Of a stretch of 64,000 nucleotides of DNA, positions 15,114 to 24,154 are shown one piece after another (the first letter of the stretch is position 1; every line of letters starts with the position of its first letter). The notes beneath the pieces are model-generated. The model ran no database searches, was not told where the DNA came from, and saw only the letters and a list, made by a program, of their open reading frames with translations. Both the position numbers and the translations under genes were made by a program. Origin of the DNA: Solimonas aquatica (lineage in GTDB: Bacteria > Pseudomonadota > Gammaproteobacteria > Nevskiales > Nevskiaceae); contig NZ_FOFS01000003.1 of assembly GCF_900111015.1 (NCBI RefSeq), positions 124,001 to 188,000 of the forward strand. Reading direction: 5' to 3'.

Positions 15114-16313
15114 TCAGGGCGCATCCTGCAGCTTGATCCTGACGCCGTCGTGAAGCCGGCTGAAATCGCCGATCGCCACGCGCTGATTGGCTGTCAGGCC
15201 GGCGAGCACCAGCTGCTGCGTGGGATCGGCACTGCTGCCCAGGCGCACCGCCCGGCGTTCGACATGATCCTCGACAATCAGGTACACCACGCCGGTATCG
15301 GTTTTGCCGGCTTCGCGCTGCACGGCGGCAGCGGGCAGCAGCACCCCCTGTTTCGGCGCGGCGCCCGGCTTGGGCGCTTCGCTCAGGAAGGCCACGCGCG
15401 CGCCCATCTCCGGCAGGATGCGCGGATCGCGGGTCTTGAAGCCGACGCGCACCTTCACCGTGGCCTTGGCGCGGTCGGCGGTGGGAATCACCGCGATCAC
15501 CTCGGCGGGAATCTCCCAGTCCGGATAGGCATTGAGCCGCACCGACGCCGGTGCGCCGCCCTGCACGCGATTGATGAAGCTCTCGTTCACGTCGACTTCC
15601 ACTTCCAGCGAATCCATGTCCACCAGGGTGCCGATTCCGGTGCGCGTGAAGCCGCCGCCGGCCGACATCGGCGAGACGATTTCGCCGGGCTGCGCGGCCT
15701 TGGTGGTGACCACGCCGGTGAAGGGCGCGCGTACCACGGTGTCGTCGAGATTGCGTTGTGCGATCTGCAGATTGGCGCGCGCCACGGCGACGGCGTTGCG
15801 CTGCGCATCGAAGCTGGCGCGCGCGGTCTGCAGCGCCTCCTCGCTGCTCGCGCCCGCCTTGGCCAGCGCCTGCGCGCGTTCGTAGAGAGGCCGTGCATTG
15901 TCCAGGGCGCTTTGCGCCTGCGCGAGATTGGCCTGCGCCTGCGCCAGCGAGGCGCGGGCATTGCTGTCGTCCAGCCGCGCCATCACCTCCCCGGCGGCCA
16001 CGCGCTGGCCTTCCTCGATGTAGAGGTCGCGCAGCTTGCCGGTGATCTTGGCTGAGACCGTGGCCTGGCGGCGTGCCACAACATAGCCGGAGGCATCGAG
16101 CATGGAGGCGCCGCCGGCCGCGCCGGCCTGCGCTCTGGCGACGGCCTCCTGTACCGGCACGCGGCTGTCGCGCGCCAGGAAGAACGCCAGCGCGGCGAGC
16201 GCCGCGAGCAGCACAGCCGCGGCGAGCCACCACCAGCGCCGATCGGGTGCCGGCGCTTCATCCGCGCCGCGATCGATTTTCAACTGCCCCAACAGACGCG
16301 CACGATCGTTCAT
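15114..16313 (-). CDS. Periplasmic adaptor (membrane fusion) protein, MacA/HlyD type
   Basis: This 399-residue protein has a short cytoplasmic start, a membrane anchor ('WWWLAAAVLLAALAALAFFL'), a biotinyl-lipoyl half ('SAKITGKLRDLYIEEGQRV'), a coiled-coil hairpin ('ASLAQAQANLAQAQSALDNA' onwards), the second lipoyl half ('VVRAPFTGVVTTKAAQPGEI') and beta-barrel domains. It would link the ABC permeases to an outer membrane channel, though none is encoded nearby except the partial TolC-like gene 15 kb away. The start was set at ATG 16313; the open frame extends upstream but without family sequence. It is first in the operon. Confidence 0.9.
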   Translation of the reverse strand: MNDRARLLGQLKIDRGADEAPAPDRRWWWLAAAVLLAALAALAFFLARDSRVPVQEAVARAQAGAAGGASMLDASGYVVARRQATVSAKITGKLRDLYIEEGQRVAAGEVMARLDDSNARASLAQAQANLAQAQSALDNARPLYERAQALAKAGASSEEALQTARASFDAQRNAVAVARANLQIAQRNLDDTVVRAPFTGVVTTKAAQPGEIVSPMSAGGGFTRTGIGTLVDMDSLEVEVDVNESFINRVQGGAPASVRLNAYPDWEIPAEVIAVIPTADRAKATVKVRVGFKTRDPRILPEMGARVAFLSEAPKPGAAPKQGVLLPAAAVQREAGKTDTGVVYLIVEDHVERRAVRLGSSADPTQQLVLAGLTANQRVAIGDFSRLHDGVRIKLQDAP

Positions 16314-16431
16314 GTCCTGCTGCTGCGACGGTAAAGTGCCGATGCTACTGGTCCGCTGCGACCGCTGCCAGTCGGAGCTTGCCTCTCTTATGATGGCGGC
16401 AACAATCCCGGGAAAAAGAAGGATCATCGGC

Positions 16432-17139
16432 ATGAGTGTCCGCGCCAGCACCGCACGCAAGAAAACCAAGCCTGCGGAACATACGCCCGCCTGCTTCATC
16501 GTCGGTGCCGGACCGGGCATTGGTCTGGCACTGGCGGAAACCTTTGCCGGCGAGGGCTATGACATCGCGCTGCTGTCGCGCGGCCCCTCCAAGCTGCTGC
16601 CGGCCTGCGCCGATCTGCGCGCCAATACCGGGCGCAAGGTGCGCGCCTATGCCGCCGATGCCGGCGATGAGCTGGCACTCAAGCAGGGCCTGGATGCGGC
16701 GCGCGCCGAATTCGGCGATCCGCAGATCCTGATCTACAACGCCGCCAATGCGCAGATGGCGCCGCCCACGCAGGTGCCGGTGGCGCGGCTGGTGGACGAG
16801 TTCAAGGTCAACGTTGCCGGTGCGCTGGTGGCGGTGCGCGAGGTTTCGCCGGCGATGATCAAGGCCAAGAAAGGCACCATCCTCCTCACCGGTGGCGGCT
16901 TCGCCTACGAGCCGGCGATGAAGTACGCCTCGCTGTCGCTGGGCAAGGCGGCGCTGCGTTCGCTGACCTACACGCTGGCGCAGGAACTGGGCGGGCACGG
17001 CATTCACGTCGCCACCGTGACCGTGCATGGCTTCGTGCAGACCGGCACCAAGTTCGATCCGGCGCGCATCGCCCAGGCCTACCTCTGGCTGCATCGCCAG
17101 CCCAAGGGGCATTTCGACATCGAGAAGATCCACAAATAG
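16432..17139 (+). CDS. SDR-fold oxidoreductase-like protein with a degenerate active site
   Basis: This 235-residue Rossmann protein has a clear nucleotide-binding GAGPGIG at residues 25-31, preceded by a charged 20-residue lead. The usual catalytic marks are altered: the strand that normally carries the catalytic Ser reads 'LLTGGGF' and YxxxK is replaced by 'YASLSLGKAA'. The Lys (172) is present, but a Leu sits four residues before it. The NNAG motif reads NAAN. It may use another mechanism or only bind NAD(P). The ribosome site is AAGAAGGATC. It is divergent from the exporter operon and 43 bp before glpD, so co-transcription with glpD is possible. Confidence 0.8.
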   Translation: MSVRASTARKKTKPAEHTPACFIVGAGPGIGLALAETFAGEGYDIALLSRGPSKLLPACADLRANTGRKVRAYAADAGDELALKQGLDAARAEFGDPQILIYNAANAQMAPPTQVPVARLVDEFKVNVAGALVAVREVSPAMIKAKKGTILLTGGGFAYEPAMKYASLSLGKAALRSLTYTLAQELGGHGIHVATVTVHGFVQTGTKFDPARIAQAYLWLHRQPKGHFDIEKIHK

Positions 17140-17182
17140 GCAGGCAGGCGCCTGCCGCTGGCCCGGCGCTGATGAGGTGATG

Positions 17183-18739
17183 ATGGTTATGAATGCGGCT
17201 TTTCCTTTGCGTCGTGACCTGAGTTTGCTGGCGGAGCAGCGCTTCGATCTGCTGGTGATCGGCGGCGGCATCTATGGCGCCTGGACGGCTTACGACGCGG
17301 CCAGTCGCGGCTTGTCGGTGGCGCTGGTGGAGAAGTACGACTGGGGCTCGGGGACGTCCTCGGCTTCGAGCAAGCTGATTCACGGCGGTCTGCGCTACCT
17401 GGAGAACTACGAGTTCGGTCTGGTGCGGCATGCGCTCAAGGAGCGCCGCACGCTCTATGGCATCGCCCCGCATCTGGTGCGGCCGCTGAATTTCGTGCTG
17501 CCGATGTGGAAAGGGCCGCGCGCCAATCCGCTGATGATTTCCGCCGGGCTGTGGCTGTACGACGCGCTGGCGCTGGGCAGCCGGCCGGTGCAGCGGCATC
17601 GCGGCTACCGTCCGCGCGAGCTGCTGGCGGAATATCCCTTCGTCGATCCGGAGCGTCTGCTCGGCGGCTTTCGCTACGGCGACTGCCAGGAAGACGATGC
17701 ACGCATGACGCTGTCGGTGGTGGCGGCGGCGCAGTCCTGCGGCGCGGTCTGCGCCAATCGCGTCAAGGCCGAACGGCTGCTGATGGAAAACGGCGCGGTG
17801 GTCGGCGCCGAGCTTCGTGATGAACTGGACGGCGGCTGTTTCGCCGTGCGCGCCAAGGTGGTGGTGAACGCCGCCGGACCCTGGGCCGGCGAATTGCTCG
17901 GCGCAGCGGCGCCGAAGGTGAAGCTGGTCAAGGGCACGCATCTGATTCTGCCGGCCATCGAGGGCTGCAAGGAGGCCTTCCTGCTCACCGCCAGGGATGG
18001 CCGCGTGTTCTTCGTGATTCCCTGGTACGGCCGCACCCTGGTGGGCACCACGGAGTCCAGCGTCACCCATCCGGCGCAGGCGATTCCCAACGAGGAGGAA
18101 ACGCGCTATCTGCTGGCCGGGGTGCGCAAGGGCCTGCCGGGCATCGCCTGGAGCGAGGCCGATGTCATCGCCAGCTTCGCCGGTGTGCGCATGCTGCAGG
18201 CCGAGGACGCCGGCTCGCTGTCCAAACTCACGCGCGAGTTCGAGGTGCTGCAGCCGCTGCCGCGTCTGGTCATGCACGTCGGCGGCAAATACACCACCTC
18301 GCGGCATGACAGCATCGGCATCGTCGATACCGTGTATCGCGTGCTGGGTCAGCGTCCGCCCGCAAGTGTCACGCATCAGCGTCCGCTGCCCGGTGCGCCG
18401 CAGGGCGAGTTCGAAAGCTGGCAGGCGCAGGCCATCGGCGAGCTGGCGGCCTGCGGCGTGGATCTGGAAGCCTCGCGCTGGCTGTCGCTGCGGCATGGCA
18501 CCGTGGTCAGCGCCATCGCGCGCCTGATTCAGGAACAGCCGGAGCTGGCGGCCCGCATCGATCCGCAAGTGCCTTTCATCTACGCCGAGGCGGTGCATGC
18601 GCTGCGCGAGGAGATGGCGCACTCGCTGGACGATCTGGTCCGCCGGCGCATGCCGCTGAGTCTGCTCAGCCGCGATCCGCACTGGCGGCAGCGGCTGCCG
18701 GAGCTGCTGGCGAGCGCCGGCTGCCGGCTCAGGGCCTGA
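17183..18739 (+). CDS. glpD: FAD-dependent glycerol-3-phosphate dehydrogenase
   Basis: This roughly 518-residue peripheral membrane enzyme oxidises sn-glycerol 3-phosphate to dihydroxyacetone phosphate and passes electrons to ubiquinone. The N-terminal FAD site is 'LLVIGGGIYGAWTAYDAASRG', followed by the GlpD signature 'GTSSASSKLIHGGLRYLE'. 'NAAGPWAGEL', 'FFVIPWYGRTLVGTTE' and 'HVGGKYTT' follow in family order. Three ATGs (17180, 17183, 17189) lie close together after GAGGTG, and I chose 17183 for its spacing. No glpF, glpK or glpR lies nearby. It precedes a lipase operon, which fits use of glycerol released from lipids. Confidence 0.92.
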   Translation: MVMNAAFPLRRDLSLLAEQRFDLLVIGGGIYGAWTAYDAASRGLSVALVEKYDWGSGTSSASSKLIHGGLRYLENYEFGLVRHALKERRTLYGIAPHLVRPLNFVLPMWKGPRANPLMISAGLWLYDALALGSRPVQRHRGYRPRELLAEYPFVDPERLLGGFRYGDCQEDDARMTLSVVAAAQSCGAVCANRVKAERLLMENGAVVGAELRDELDGGCFAVRAKVVVNAAGPWAGELLGAAAPKVKLVKGTHLILPAIEGCKEAFLLTARDGRVFFVIPWYGRTLVGTTESSVTHPAQAIPNEEETRYLLAGVRKGLPGIAWSEADVIASFAGVRMLQAEDAGSLSKLTREFEVLQPLPRLVMHVGGKYTTSRHDSIGIVDTVYRVLGQRPPASVTHQRPLPGAPQGEFESWQAQAIGELAACGVDLEASRWLSLRHGTVVSAIARLIQEQPELAARIDPQVPFIYAEAVHALREEMAHSLDDLVRRRMPLSLLSRDPHWRQRLPELLASAGCRLRA

Positions 18740-18932
18740 GGATTTCTCCCTAAGGAAAAAGCCGCAAGCGGCAGGCCGGCAGTAAATAGCCGACAAGCGG
18801 TAGCGATACGCAGGCGCACGGTGCCACGTCTGGACGCCGGCATGCCAATCTCTGTCACAAGATGGTGCGAGAGCTTGCACCGTGATGGGACGGCTCTTCG
18901 CATCCAACATTGAGAAAAACGCGGAGAGAGCA

Positions 18933-21137
18933 ATGCGCTTAAAACCATTGATGCCGGCGGCTCTGCTGCTGCTGGCCGCCTGCGGTGGTACCGGTGACAA
19001 GGGCAGTGGCCTGGAAGGCACCGCCGCCAACGCCTACTCGCTGTTCGATCCGGTGGCGAGCAGCGCCGTCATTCCCTTTCCCTTCGACGGGCTGTTTCAG
19101 GGCAGCACCGACGGCACGCTCAACATCCCCAACAGCAGCAGCGCGCCTTTCGTGACGGCCGCCAATGCCCTGGATGGCTTCTCGACCACGGCCTCGCTGT
19201 TCACCGACTTCATCGGCTATGTCGATGTCGCGCACGCCCTGGACATCAACGCCACCACGCATCTGCCGGGCGTGATTGTGATCGACAGCTCCACGCTCAC
19301 GCCGCTGACGCCGGGCGTCGACTACCGTCTGGCCAGCTCCAAGGCGCTGGATACCGCCACCGGCCTGCCGCTCAACCAGCTGCGCACGCGTCTGCTCATC
19401 GAACCGCTCAAGCCGCTCAAACCCCAGACCACGTATCTGGTGGTGGTGACCACGCAGGTGAAGTCCACCGACGGTGTCGCCGCGCAGCCCGCCGATCTGT
19501 TCCGCGTGGTGCGCTCCACCACGGCGGTGGCGCAGCAGAGCGAGCCGGTGCTGACCACCATCAGCGCCGCCAATCAGGCCAAGCTCGAAGCGATCCGCCA
19601 GCAGTTCGCCCCGATGTTCGCGGCCCTGGGCGCCGCTGGCATCGCCCGCGAGAACATCGTCATCGCCTGGCCCTTCACCACGCAGTCGGCCACCAAGACC
19701 CTGACCCGCATGGCGCAGAACATCAGCGCCCGCGCCATCACCGTGGTGGCCACCGGCCTGACCACGCATGATCTTTCCGCGGCCTTGCCGGCCATCGCCG
19801 ACGTCTACGCCGGCACCACCACGCTGCCTTACTACCTGGGCAGCCCCAGCGAGGCCAATCCCGCCGCGCCGCTGAGCGCCTACTGGCAGGCCGACACCAG
19901 CCAGCGCGACAGCGCCGCCAGCATCCAGAACGTGTCCTGCACACAGTGGGCGGCGAGTGTCAGCACCACCGCCTGCTATCCGCTGCCGCTGCAGCAGAGC
20001 GTGCAGACCGTGCCGGTGCTGGTCACCGTGCCCAATGCCGGCAGCGGCAGGACCATGCCGGTCGGCGGCTGGCCGGTGGTGATTTTCCAGCACGGCATCA
20101 CGGGCAACCGCTCGCAGATGCTGGCGATCGCGCCGGCGCTGGCGCTGGCCGGCTTTGCCACCATCGCCATCGATCTGCCCCTGCATGGCCTGCCGCCCAC
20201 CAGCCCGCTGCGCATCAGCGGCGTGCCGGAACGCACCTTCGATCTGGATGTGCTCAACAACACCACCGGCGCCGCCGGGGCCGATGGCACCGCCGACAGC
20301 TCGGGCGCCAGCTTCATCAATCTCTCCTCGCTGCTCACCAGCCGCGACAATCTGCGTCAGGCCGCCGTGGACCTGCTGCAGCTCAAGGCTTCGGTGGGCG
20401 GCACGCTGCTGCTCACCAGCGGGCATACGCCTTCGGGCATCACCTTCTCCGGCAGCGGCGTGCACGTGATCGGCCATTCGCTGGGCGGCATCGTCGCCGG
20501 CACCATGCTCGGCGTCGATGGCGGCAGCGAGGCTGCGGTGCTGGCCATGCCGGGTGGCGGTATCGCCAAGCTGCTCGACGGTTCGGCGAGCTTCGGTCCG
20601 CGCATCGCCGCCGGTCTGGCGGCGGCCAGCAACAACGCCATCGCCGAGGGCAATGACAATTTCGAGACCTTCCTGCGCTTTGCGCAGACCGCAGTGGATT
20701 CCGGAGACCCCATCAACTTCGCGGCCAGCGCCGCCACCACCCATCCGCTGCTGATGCTGGAAGTGCAGGGCGACACCGTGGTGCCCAACTGCACCATCGA
20801 TGCCGCGAGCTGCGCGGCCCTGGATACGGTCACCGATCCGGGCTATCTGTCGGGCAGCGATCCATTGGCGCGCATCCTGGGCCTGGGCTATCTGCCAGGA
20901 CCGGCGGCCAGCGACACGCTGAGCGTGCCGGCCTCGGCGCAGACCCTCACCGGCAGTGCCGCACGCAATCAGGTGGTGCGCTTTGCGCAAGGGACGCATG
21001 GCTCGATTCTCGATCCCGGCAGCACCGCCACAACCCTGGCGGTGACCTGCGAGATGCAGGGCGAGGTGGCGTCCTTCCTGGCGAGCAACGGTCTGCTGCT
21101 GCAGATCGGCAATGCCTGCCCGTCCAGCGCGCAGTAA
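18933..21137 (+). CDS. VolA/Pla-1-like surface lipase lipoprotein
   Basis: This 734-residue lipoprotein has signal sequence MRLKPLMPAALLLL, lipobox LAAC and lipidated Cys17. The N-terminal region ('YSLFDPVASSAVIPFPFDGLF' then 'GTLNIP') matches the bacterial virulence-factor lipase N-terminal domain found in Vibrio VolA. The C-terminal half is an alpha/beta-hydrolase with the nucleophile elbow GHSLGG (Ser516). 'VVIFQHGITGNRSQML' forms the oxyanion side, and a late His in 'RFAQGTHGSILDPG' is a plausible triad member. VolA is an exposed lysophospholipase that frees fatty acids. It is 13 bp upstream of a DUF1302 protein, so the two form an operon. ATG 18933 has GGAGAGAG just before it. Confidence 0.85.
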   Translation: MRLKPLMPAALLLLAACGGTGDKGSGLEGTAANAYSLFDPVASSAVIPFPFDGLFQGSTDGTLNIPNSSSAPFVTAANALDGFSTTASLFTDFIGYVDVAHALDINATTHLPGVIVIDSSTLTPLTPGVDYRLASSKALDTATGLPLNQLRTRLLIEPLKPLKPQTTYLVVVTTQVKSTDGVAAQPADLFRVVRSTTAVAQQSEPVLTTISAANQAKLEAIRQQFAPMFAALGAAGIARENIVIAWPFTTQSATKTLTRMAQNISARAITVVATGLTTHDLSAALPAIADVYAGTTTLPYYLGSPSEANPAAPLSAYWQADTSQRDSAASIQNVSCTQWAASVSTTACYPLPLQQSVQTVPVLVTVPNAGSGRTMPVGGWPVVIFQHGITGNRSQMLAIAPALALAGFATIAIDLPLHGLPPTSPLRISGVPERTFDLDVLNNTTGAAGADGTADSSGASFINLSSLLTSRDNLRQAAVDLLQLKASVGGTLLLTSGHTPSGITFSGSGVHVIGHSLGGIVAGTMLGVDGGSEAAVLAMPGGGIAKLLDGSASFGPRIAAGLAAASNNAIAEGNDNFETFLRFAQTAVDSGDPINFAASAATTHPLLMLEVQGDTVVPNCTIDAASCAALDTVTDPGYLSGSDPLARILGLGYLPGPAASDTLSVPASAQTLTGSAARNQVVRFAQGTHGSILDPGSTATTLAVTCEMQGEVASFLASNGLLLQIGNACPSSAQ

Positions 21138-21150
21138 GAGGAGAAAACAC

Positions 21151-22977
21151 ATGAACAAGAAGACTCTGATTGCGGCTGCGGTGGCGATGCTCGGCACGGC
21201 GCCGGCCTGGGCGAGCAGCGCCACGGTCTATGGCCTGACCCTGGATCTGGACAATCATTTCAGCGCCGGCGGTGCCTGGCGCATGCAGTCGCGCGATATG
21301 CGTCTGGTGGGCATCGGCAACGGCGGTTCGGCGTATTCCACCAACAACGATGATGGCGATCTGGCCTTTGACCGGGGCGATATGGTGTCGGCGGCGGCCA
21401 AGCTCACCTCCGATCTGACCATCAGCCGCGGCGCCTTCGGTCTGTTCGTGCGCGGCAGCTATCTGTACAACCAGAAGCTGCGCGATTACGACTTCTTCAA
21501 CATCAACAACTATTACGCCACGGCTTCCAGCAGCACGCTGGGTGTGGGCCTGACGCCCACCGGCCGCGCTTCCGTGGCGCCGGTGAGCGAGTATCACGCG
21601 AAGAATCGCGCGGTGGGCAACTTCGTGGGCAACGATGCCGATCTGCTCGACGCCTATCTCTACGGCAGCGTCGACATCGGCAGGCAGTCGCTCACCTTCA
21701 AGCTGGGTCGCCAGGTGCTGAACTGGGGTGAATCGACCCTGGTGCAGAACGGCATCAACAGCCTGCTGGCCTTCGACGCCAATCAGCTGCGGGTGCCGGG
21801 TTACGAGATCAGCGAGGTGATCACGCCGCAGAACATGATCTGGCTGTCCACCAGCCTGAGTTCGCGCGTGGCGGTGGAAGGCTTCTACGAATTCGACTGG
21901 CAGCGCACGCAGCCGGATGCGCCGGGCACCTTCTGGTCCACCAATGACTTTGCCGGCGTCGGCGGCACGCGCGCCTTCATCACCTTCGGCCTGCCGCCGG
22001 AGAACACCCCCAACACCACGATTCCGCGCGGCGCGGATCACAAGCCCGGCAACAGCGGGCAGTTCGGCGGCAAGATTTCGATCCAGATTCCCGCGCTCAA
22101 CGACATGGACCTGTCGTTCTACGCGATGCAGTATCACAGCCGCCTGCCGCTGGTCAGCGGCGTGTCCAAGTCCAGCTACGCCTCGACTTCGGAAACCGGC
22201 CTGTATTTCCTGGAGTATCCGAAGGACATCCAGCTCTACGGCGTGTCCTTCAACACCACCCTCGGCGACTGGTCGGCGCAGGGCGAGTACAGCTACAAGC
22301 CCAATCAGCCGCTGCAGGTGGATGATGTGGAACTGCTGCTGGCGGGCGTGGGCCTGCCCAGCCAGGTCACGCCACCGCCGGCCGCGCCGCTGGGTTCGGC
22401 GCTGGGCAACAAATACATCCGCGGCTATCGCCGCCACGAAGTCAGTCAGGTCGATACCAGCTTCACGCGCCTGTTCGGACCGATGCGCTATCTGGGCAGC
22501 GACCAGCTGCTGTTCGTCGCCGAGGCCGCCGCCGACTATGTGCACGATCTGCCGCCGACCAGCGAGCTGCGCTACGACGCGCCGGGCACCTACACTCCGG
22601 GAAGCGCCAGCGTCGCGGCCCTGGTCTCCAGCGCCACGCTGCCGATCTTCGGCCGCAGCGTGCCGCAGCAGCAGCGCGGTTATGCCACGGCGTTTTCCTG
22701 GGGCTACAAGCTGATTGCGCGACTCACCTACAACAATCTGATCGGGCCGGTCCGCATCGAGCCGGCGCTGCGCTTCGATCATGATGTGCACGGGGTGACG
22801 CCGACGCCGATGGGCAATTTCGTGGAAGGCCGCAAGATGGCCAATGTCAGCGTCACCGGCTATTACCAGCAGGCCTGGTCGCTGCAGCTGGGTTACAGCA
22901 ATTACTTCGGCGGCGGGCAGGCCAATCTGCTATCCGACCGCGACTATCTGGAGGCCGCGCTCAAGTACGTGTTCTGA
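21151..22977 (+). CDS. DUF1302-family outer membrane beta-barrel protein (first copy)
   Basis: This 608-residue protein has a signal peptide (MNKKTLIAAAVAMLGTAPAWA) and then alternating beta-rich sequence to a C-terminal Phe, the usual end of an outer membrane barrel. DUF1302 hallmarks are 'KLGRQVLNWGESTLVQNGIN', 'VEGFYEFDWQRTQPDAPG', 'YPKDIQLYGVSFNTTLGDW' and 'GGGQANLLSDRDY' near the end. DUF1302 genes are often paired with DUF1329; here the partner is a VolA-like lipase 13 bp upstream (ribosome site AGAGGAG). Uptake of the lipase's hydrophobic products is a reasonable inference. Confidence 0.88.
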   Translation: MNKKTLIAAAVAMLGTAPAWASSATVYGLTLDLDNHFSAGGAWRMQSRDMRLVGIGNGGSAYSTNNDDGDLAFDRGDMVSAAAKLTSDLTISRGAFGLFVRGSYLYNQKLRDYDFFNINNYYATASSSTLGVGLTPTGRASVAPVSEYHAKNRAVGNFVGNDADLLDAYLYGSVDIGRQSLTFKLGRQVLNWGESTLVQNGINSLLAFDANQLRVPGYEISEVITPQNMIWLSTSLSSRVAVEGFYEFDWQRTQPDAPGTFWSTNDFAGVGGTRAFITFGLPPENTPNTTIPRGADHKPGNSGQFGGKISIQIPALNDMDLSFYAMQYHSRLPLVSGVSKSSYASTSETGLYFLEYPKDIQLYGVSFNTTLGDWSAQGEYSYKPNQPLQVDDVELLLAGVGLPSQVTPPPAAPLGSALGNKYIRGYRRHEVSQVDTSFTRLFGPMRYLGSDQLLFVAEAAADYVHDLPPTSELRYDAPGTYTPGSASVAALVSSATLPIFGRSVPQQQRGYATAFSWGYKLIARLTYNNLIGPVRIEPALRFDHDVHGVTPTPMGNFVEGRKMANVSVTGYYQQAWSLQLGYSNYFGGGQANLLSDRDYLEAALKYVF

Positions 22978-22995
22978 AGGCGCCGGGCAGAAACG

Positions 22996-23021
22996 AAAAA
23001 GGCCGCGACAGCGGCCTTTTT
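22996..23021. terminator. Bidirectional intrinsic terminator
   Basis: A perfect 11-bp stem AAAAAGGCCGC/GCGGCCTTTTT with loop GACA ends both the lipase/DUF1302 operon (plus) and the convergent sanA-like gene (minus). Confidence 0.9.
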
Positions 23022-23026
23022 CAGGT

Positions 23027-23704
23027 TCAGCTTTCCGAAGACTCCGGAGCCAGCTGGATATGCTCCGGTTCGCCCAGGAACTTGGGTTCGGTCCGCAGCA
23101 GGAACACGTCCATCACCGCCTTGACGCGGGCGAAGATCTCGCGCGTCGGATGCAGGCGGCCGTAGCTGCCGTCGTCCTTGGCGTGCGCCGCGTAGGCCAC
23201 CACCTTCATGCCCATCTTGCGGCCGATGAACACCGCGCGAAATGCATGGTAGCGCTGGGTGATGATGGTGTATTGCTTGAGCCCGAACACCGCATCGGCA
23301 CGGACGATGGAATCCAGGGTGCGAAAACCCGCGAAGTCCATGGTGATCACATTTTCCGGCACGCCGGCCTTGATCAGCTCGCGGCGCATCGCGCGCGGCT
23401 CATTGTAGGTCTCGTCCGGATTGGCGCCGCTGACGATGAGATGCTTGACCTTGCCGTTCTGGTACAGCTCCACCGCCGCCTGGATGCGCCCGCGAAATTC
23501 CGGGCTGGGCTTGCCATTGTCCAGATACTTGCTGGTGCCCAGCACCACGCCGACATCGTTCTCCGGCATCAGCGCCACATCCTTGAAGATGTAGGCGTCG
23601 GTGCTGTTCACCACCCAGCGGTTGGCGCCCAGCACGACGAGGCCGAAGAAGAACAGCGCGGTGCTGAGCCAACGGCGCAGCAGGCGGCGGGTCCAGGGTT
23701 TCAA
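23027..23704 (-). CDS. SanA/YdcF-family DUF218 envelope protein
   Basis: This 225-residue protein has a basic N-terminus, one membrane helix ('WLSTALFFFGLVVLGA') and a DUF218 domain outside the membrane. The DUF218 pattern is visible as 'DVGVVLGTSKY', 'LYQNGKVKHLIVSGANPDETYNEP', 'VITMDFAGFRTLDSIVRA' and 'YTIITQRYHAFRAVFIGRKMG', which is the SanA type. SanA affects envelope permeability and vancomycin sensitivity in enteric bacteria. The start is a TTG that overlaps the stop of the MAPEG gene upstream by four bases, indicating coupled translation. Confidence 0.85.
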   Translation of the reverse strand: MKPWTRRLLRRWLSTALFFFGLVVLGANRWVVNSTDAYIFKDVALMPENDVGVVLGTSKYLDNGKPSPEFRGRIQAAVELYQNGKVKHLIVSGANPDETYNEPRAMRRELIKAGVPENVITMDFAGFRTLDSIVRADAVFGLKQYTIITQRYHAFRAVFIGRKMGMKVVAYAAHAKDDGSYGRLHPTREIFARVKAVMDVFLLRTEPKFLGEPEHIQLAPESSES

Positions 23705-24102
23705 GCGGCTAGGTTCCAGAGCAGGTAAGCGAACAGGGCGATCTGTACGCCGAAGAAGGTGGCGCGCACCAGCACCAGCAAGGGATGCGTGCTGATCAGA
23801 TGCACGACGCTCTGCGCGATGCGGGCGTAGAGAATCCAGCAGGCGACGGCGTCGACCAGCGCCATTTTACCCAAGAGCTGTGCGCCCAGCACGATGGCCG
23901 CGAAGATCGGCAGGTTCTCCAGGCAGTTCAGATGCGCGTGTTCGGCGCGCTTGACCAGACCCGGGCTCTCGATGGCCGCGCCCCGCGTCCAGCTGTTGGC
24001 GGGCTTGCCGCGCAATACCTCGATCACGCGCCAGGTCACCGCCAGCGCCACCAGCGCCAGCGTCCAGGCGGTAAAGCCGATCAAAGCCGTTGTTGCCGTC
24101 AT
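23701..24102 (-). CDS. MAPEG-family membrane protein
   Basis: This 133-residue protein has four predicted membrane helices. The family's inner pattern 'ERAEHAHLNCLENLP' (here 'VKRAEHAHLNCLENLPIFAA') follows the first loop. The human relatives are glutathione-dependent, but the bacterial members are uncharacterised. A strong ribosome site, GGGGGAAG, precedes the ATG. It forms an operon with the sanA-like gene (4-bp overlap). Confidence 0.85.
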   Translation of the reverse strand: MTATTALIGFTAWTLALVALAVTWRVIEVLRGKPANSWTRGAAIESPGLVKRAEHAHLNCLENLPIFAAIVLGAQLLGKMALVDAVACWILYARIAQSVVHLISTHPLLVLVRATFFGVQIALFAYLLWNLAA

Positions 24103-24154
24103 GTTTACTTCCCCCGTTTTGCTGATGAAAAAAAGTTTGCGATTGTAGACCCGG

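Noticed and set aside
13794-16233. Long open frames opposite and out of phase with the ABC exporter genes
   Set aside because: The minus-strand frames show Walker motifs, signature sequence and adaptor features. The other frames give low-complexity His/Arg-rich products.
18758-18772. GCCGC-AA-GCGGC hairpin after glpD as its terminator
   Set aside because: The loop is only two bases and the T-run would be on the minus strand, where no gene ends. It cannot be a normal glpD terminator.
18939-21224. A long open reading frame of about 760 codons antisense to the lipase gene
   Set aside because: It is a codon-bias shadow: in GC-rich DNA the frame opposite a real gene often stays open. The product is Gly/Arg/His/Gln-rich with no domain, while the plus strand encodes a clear lipobox and GHSLGG.
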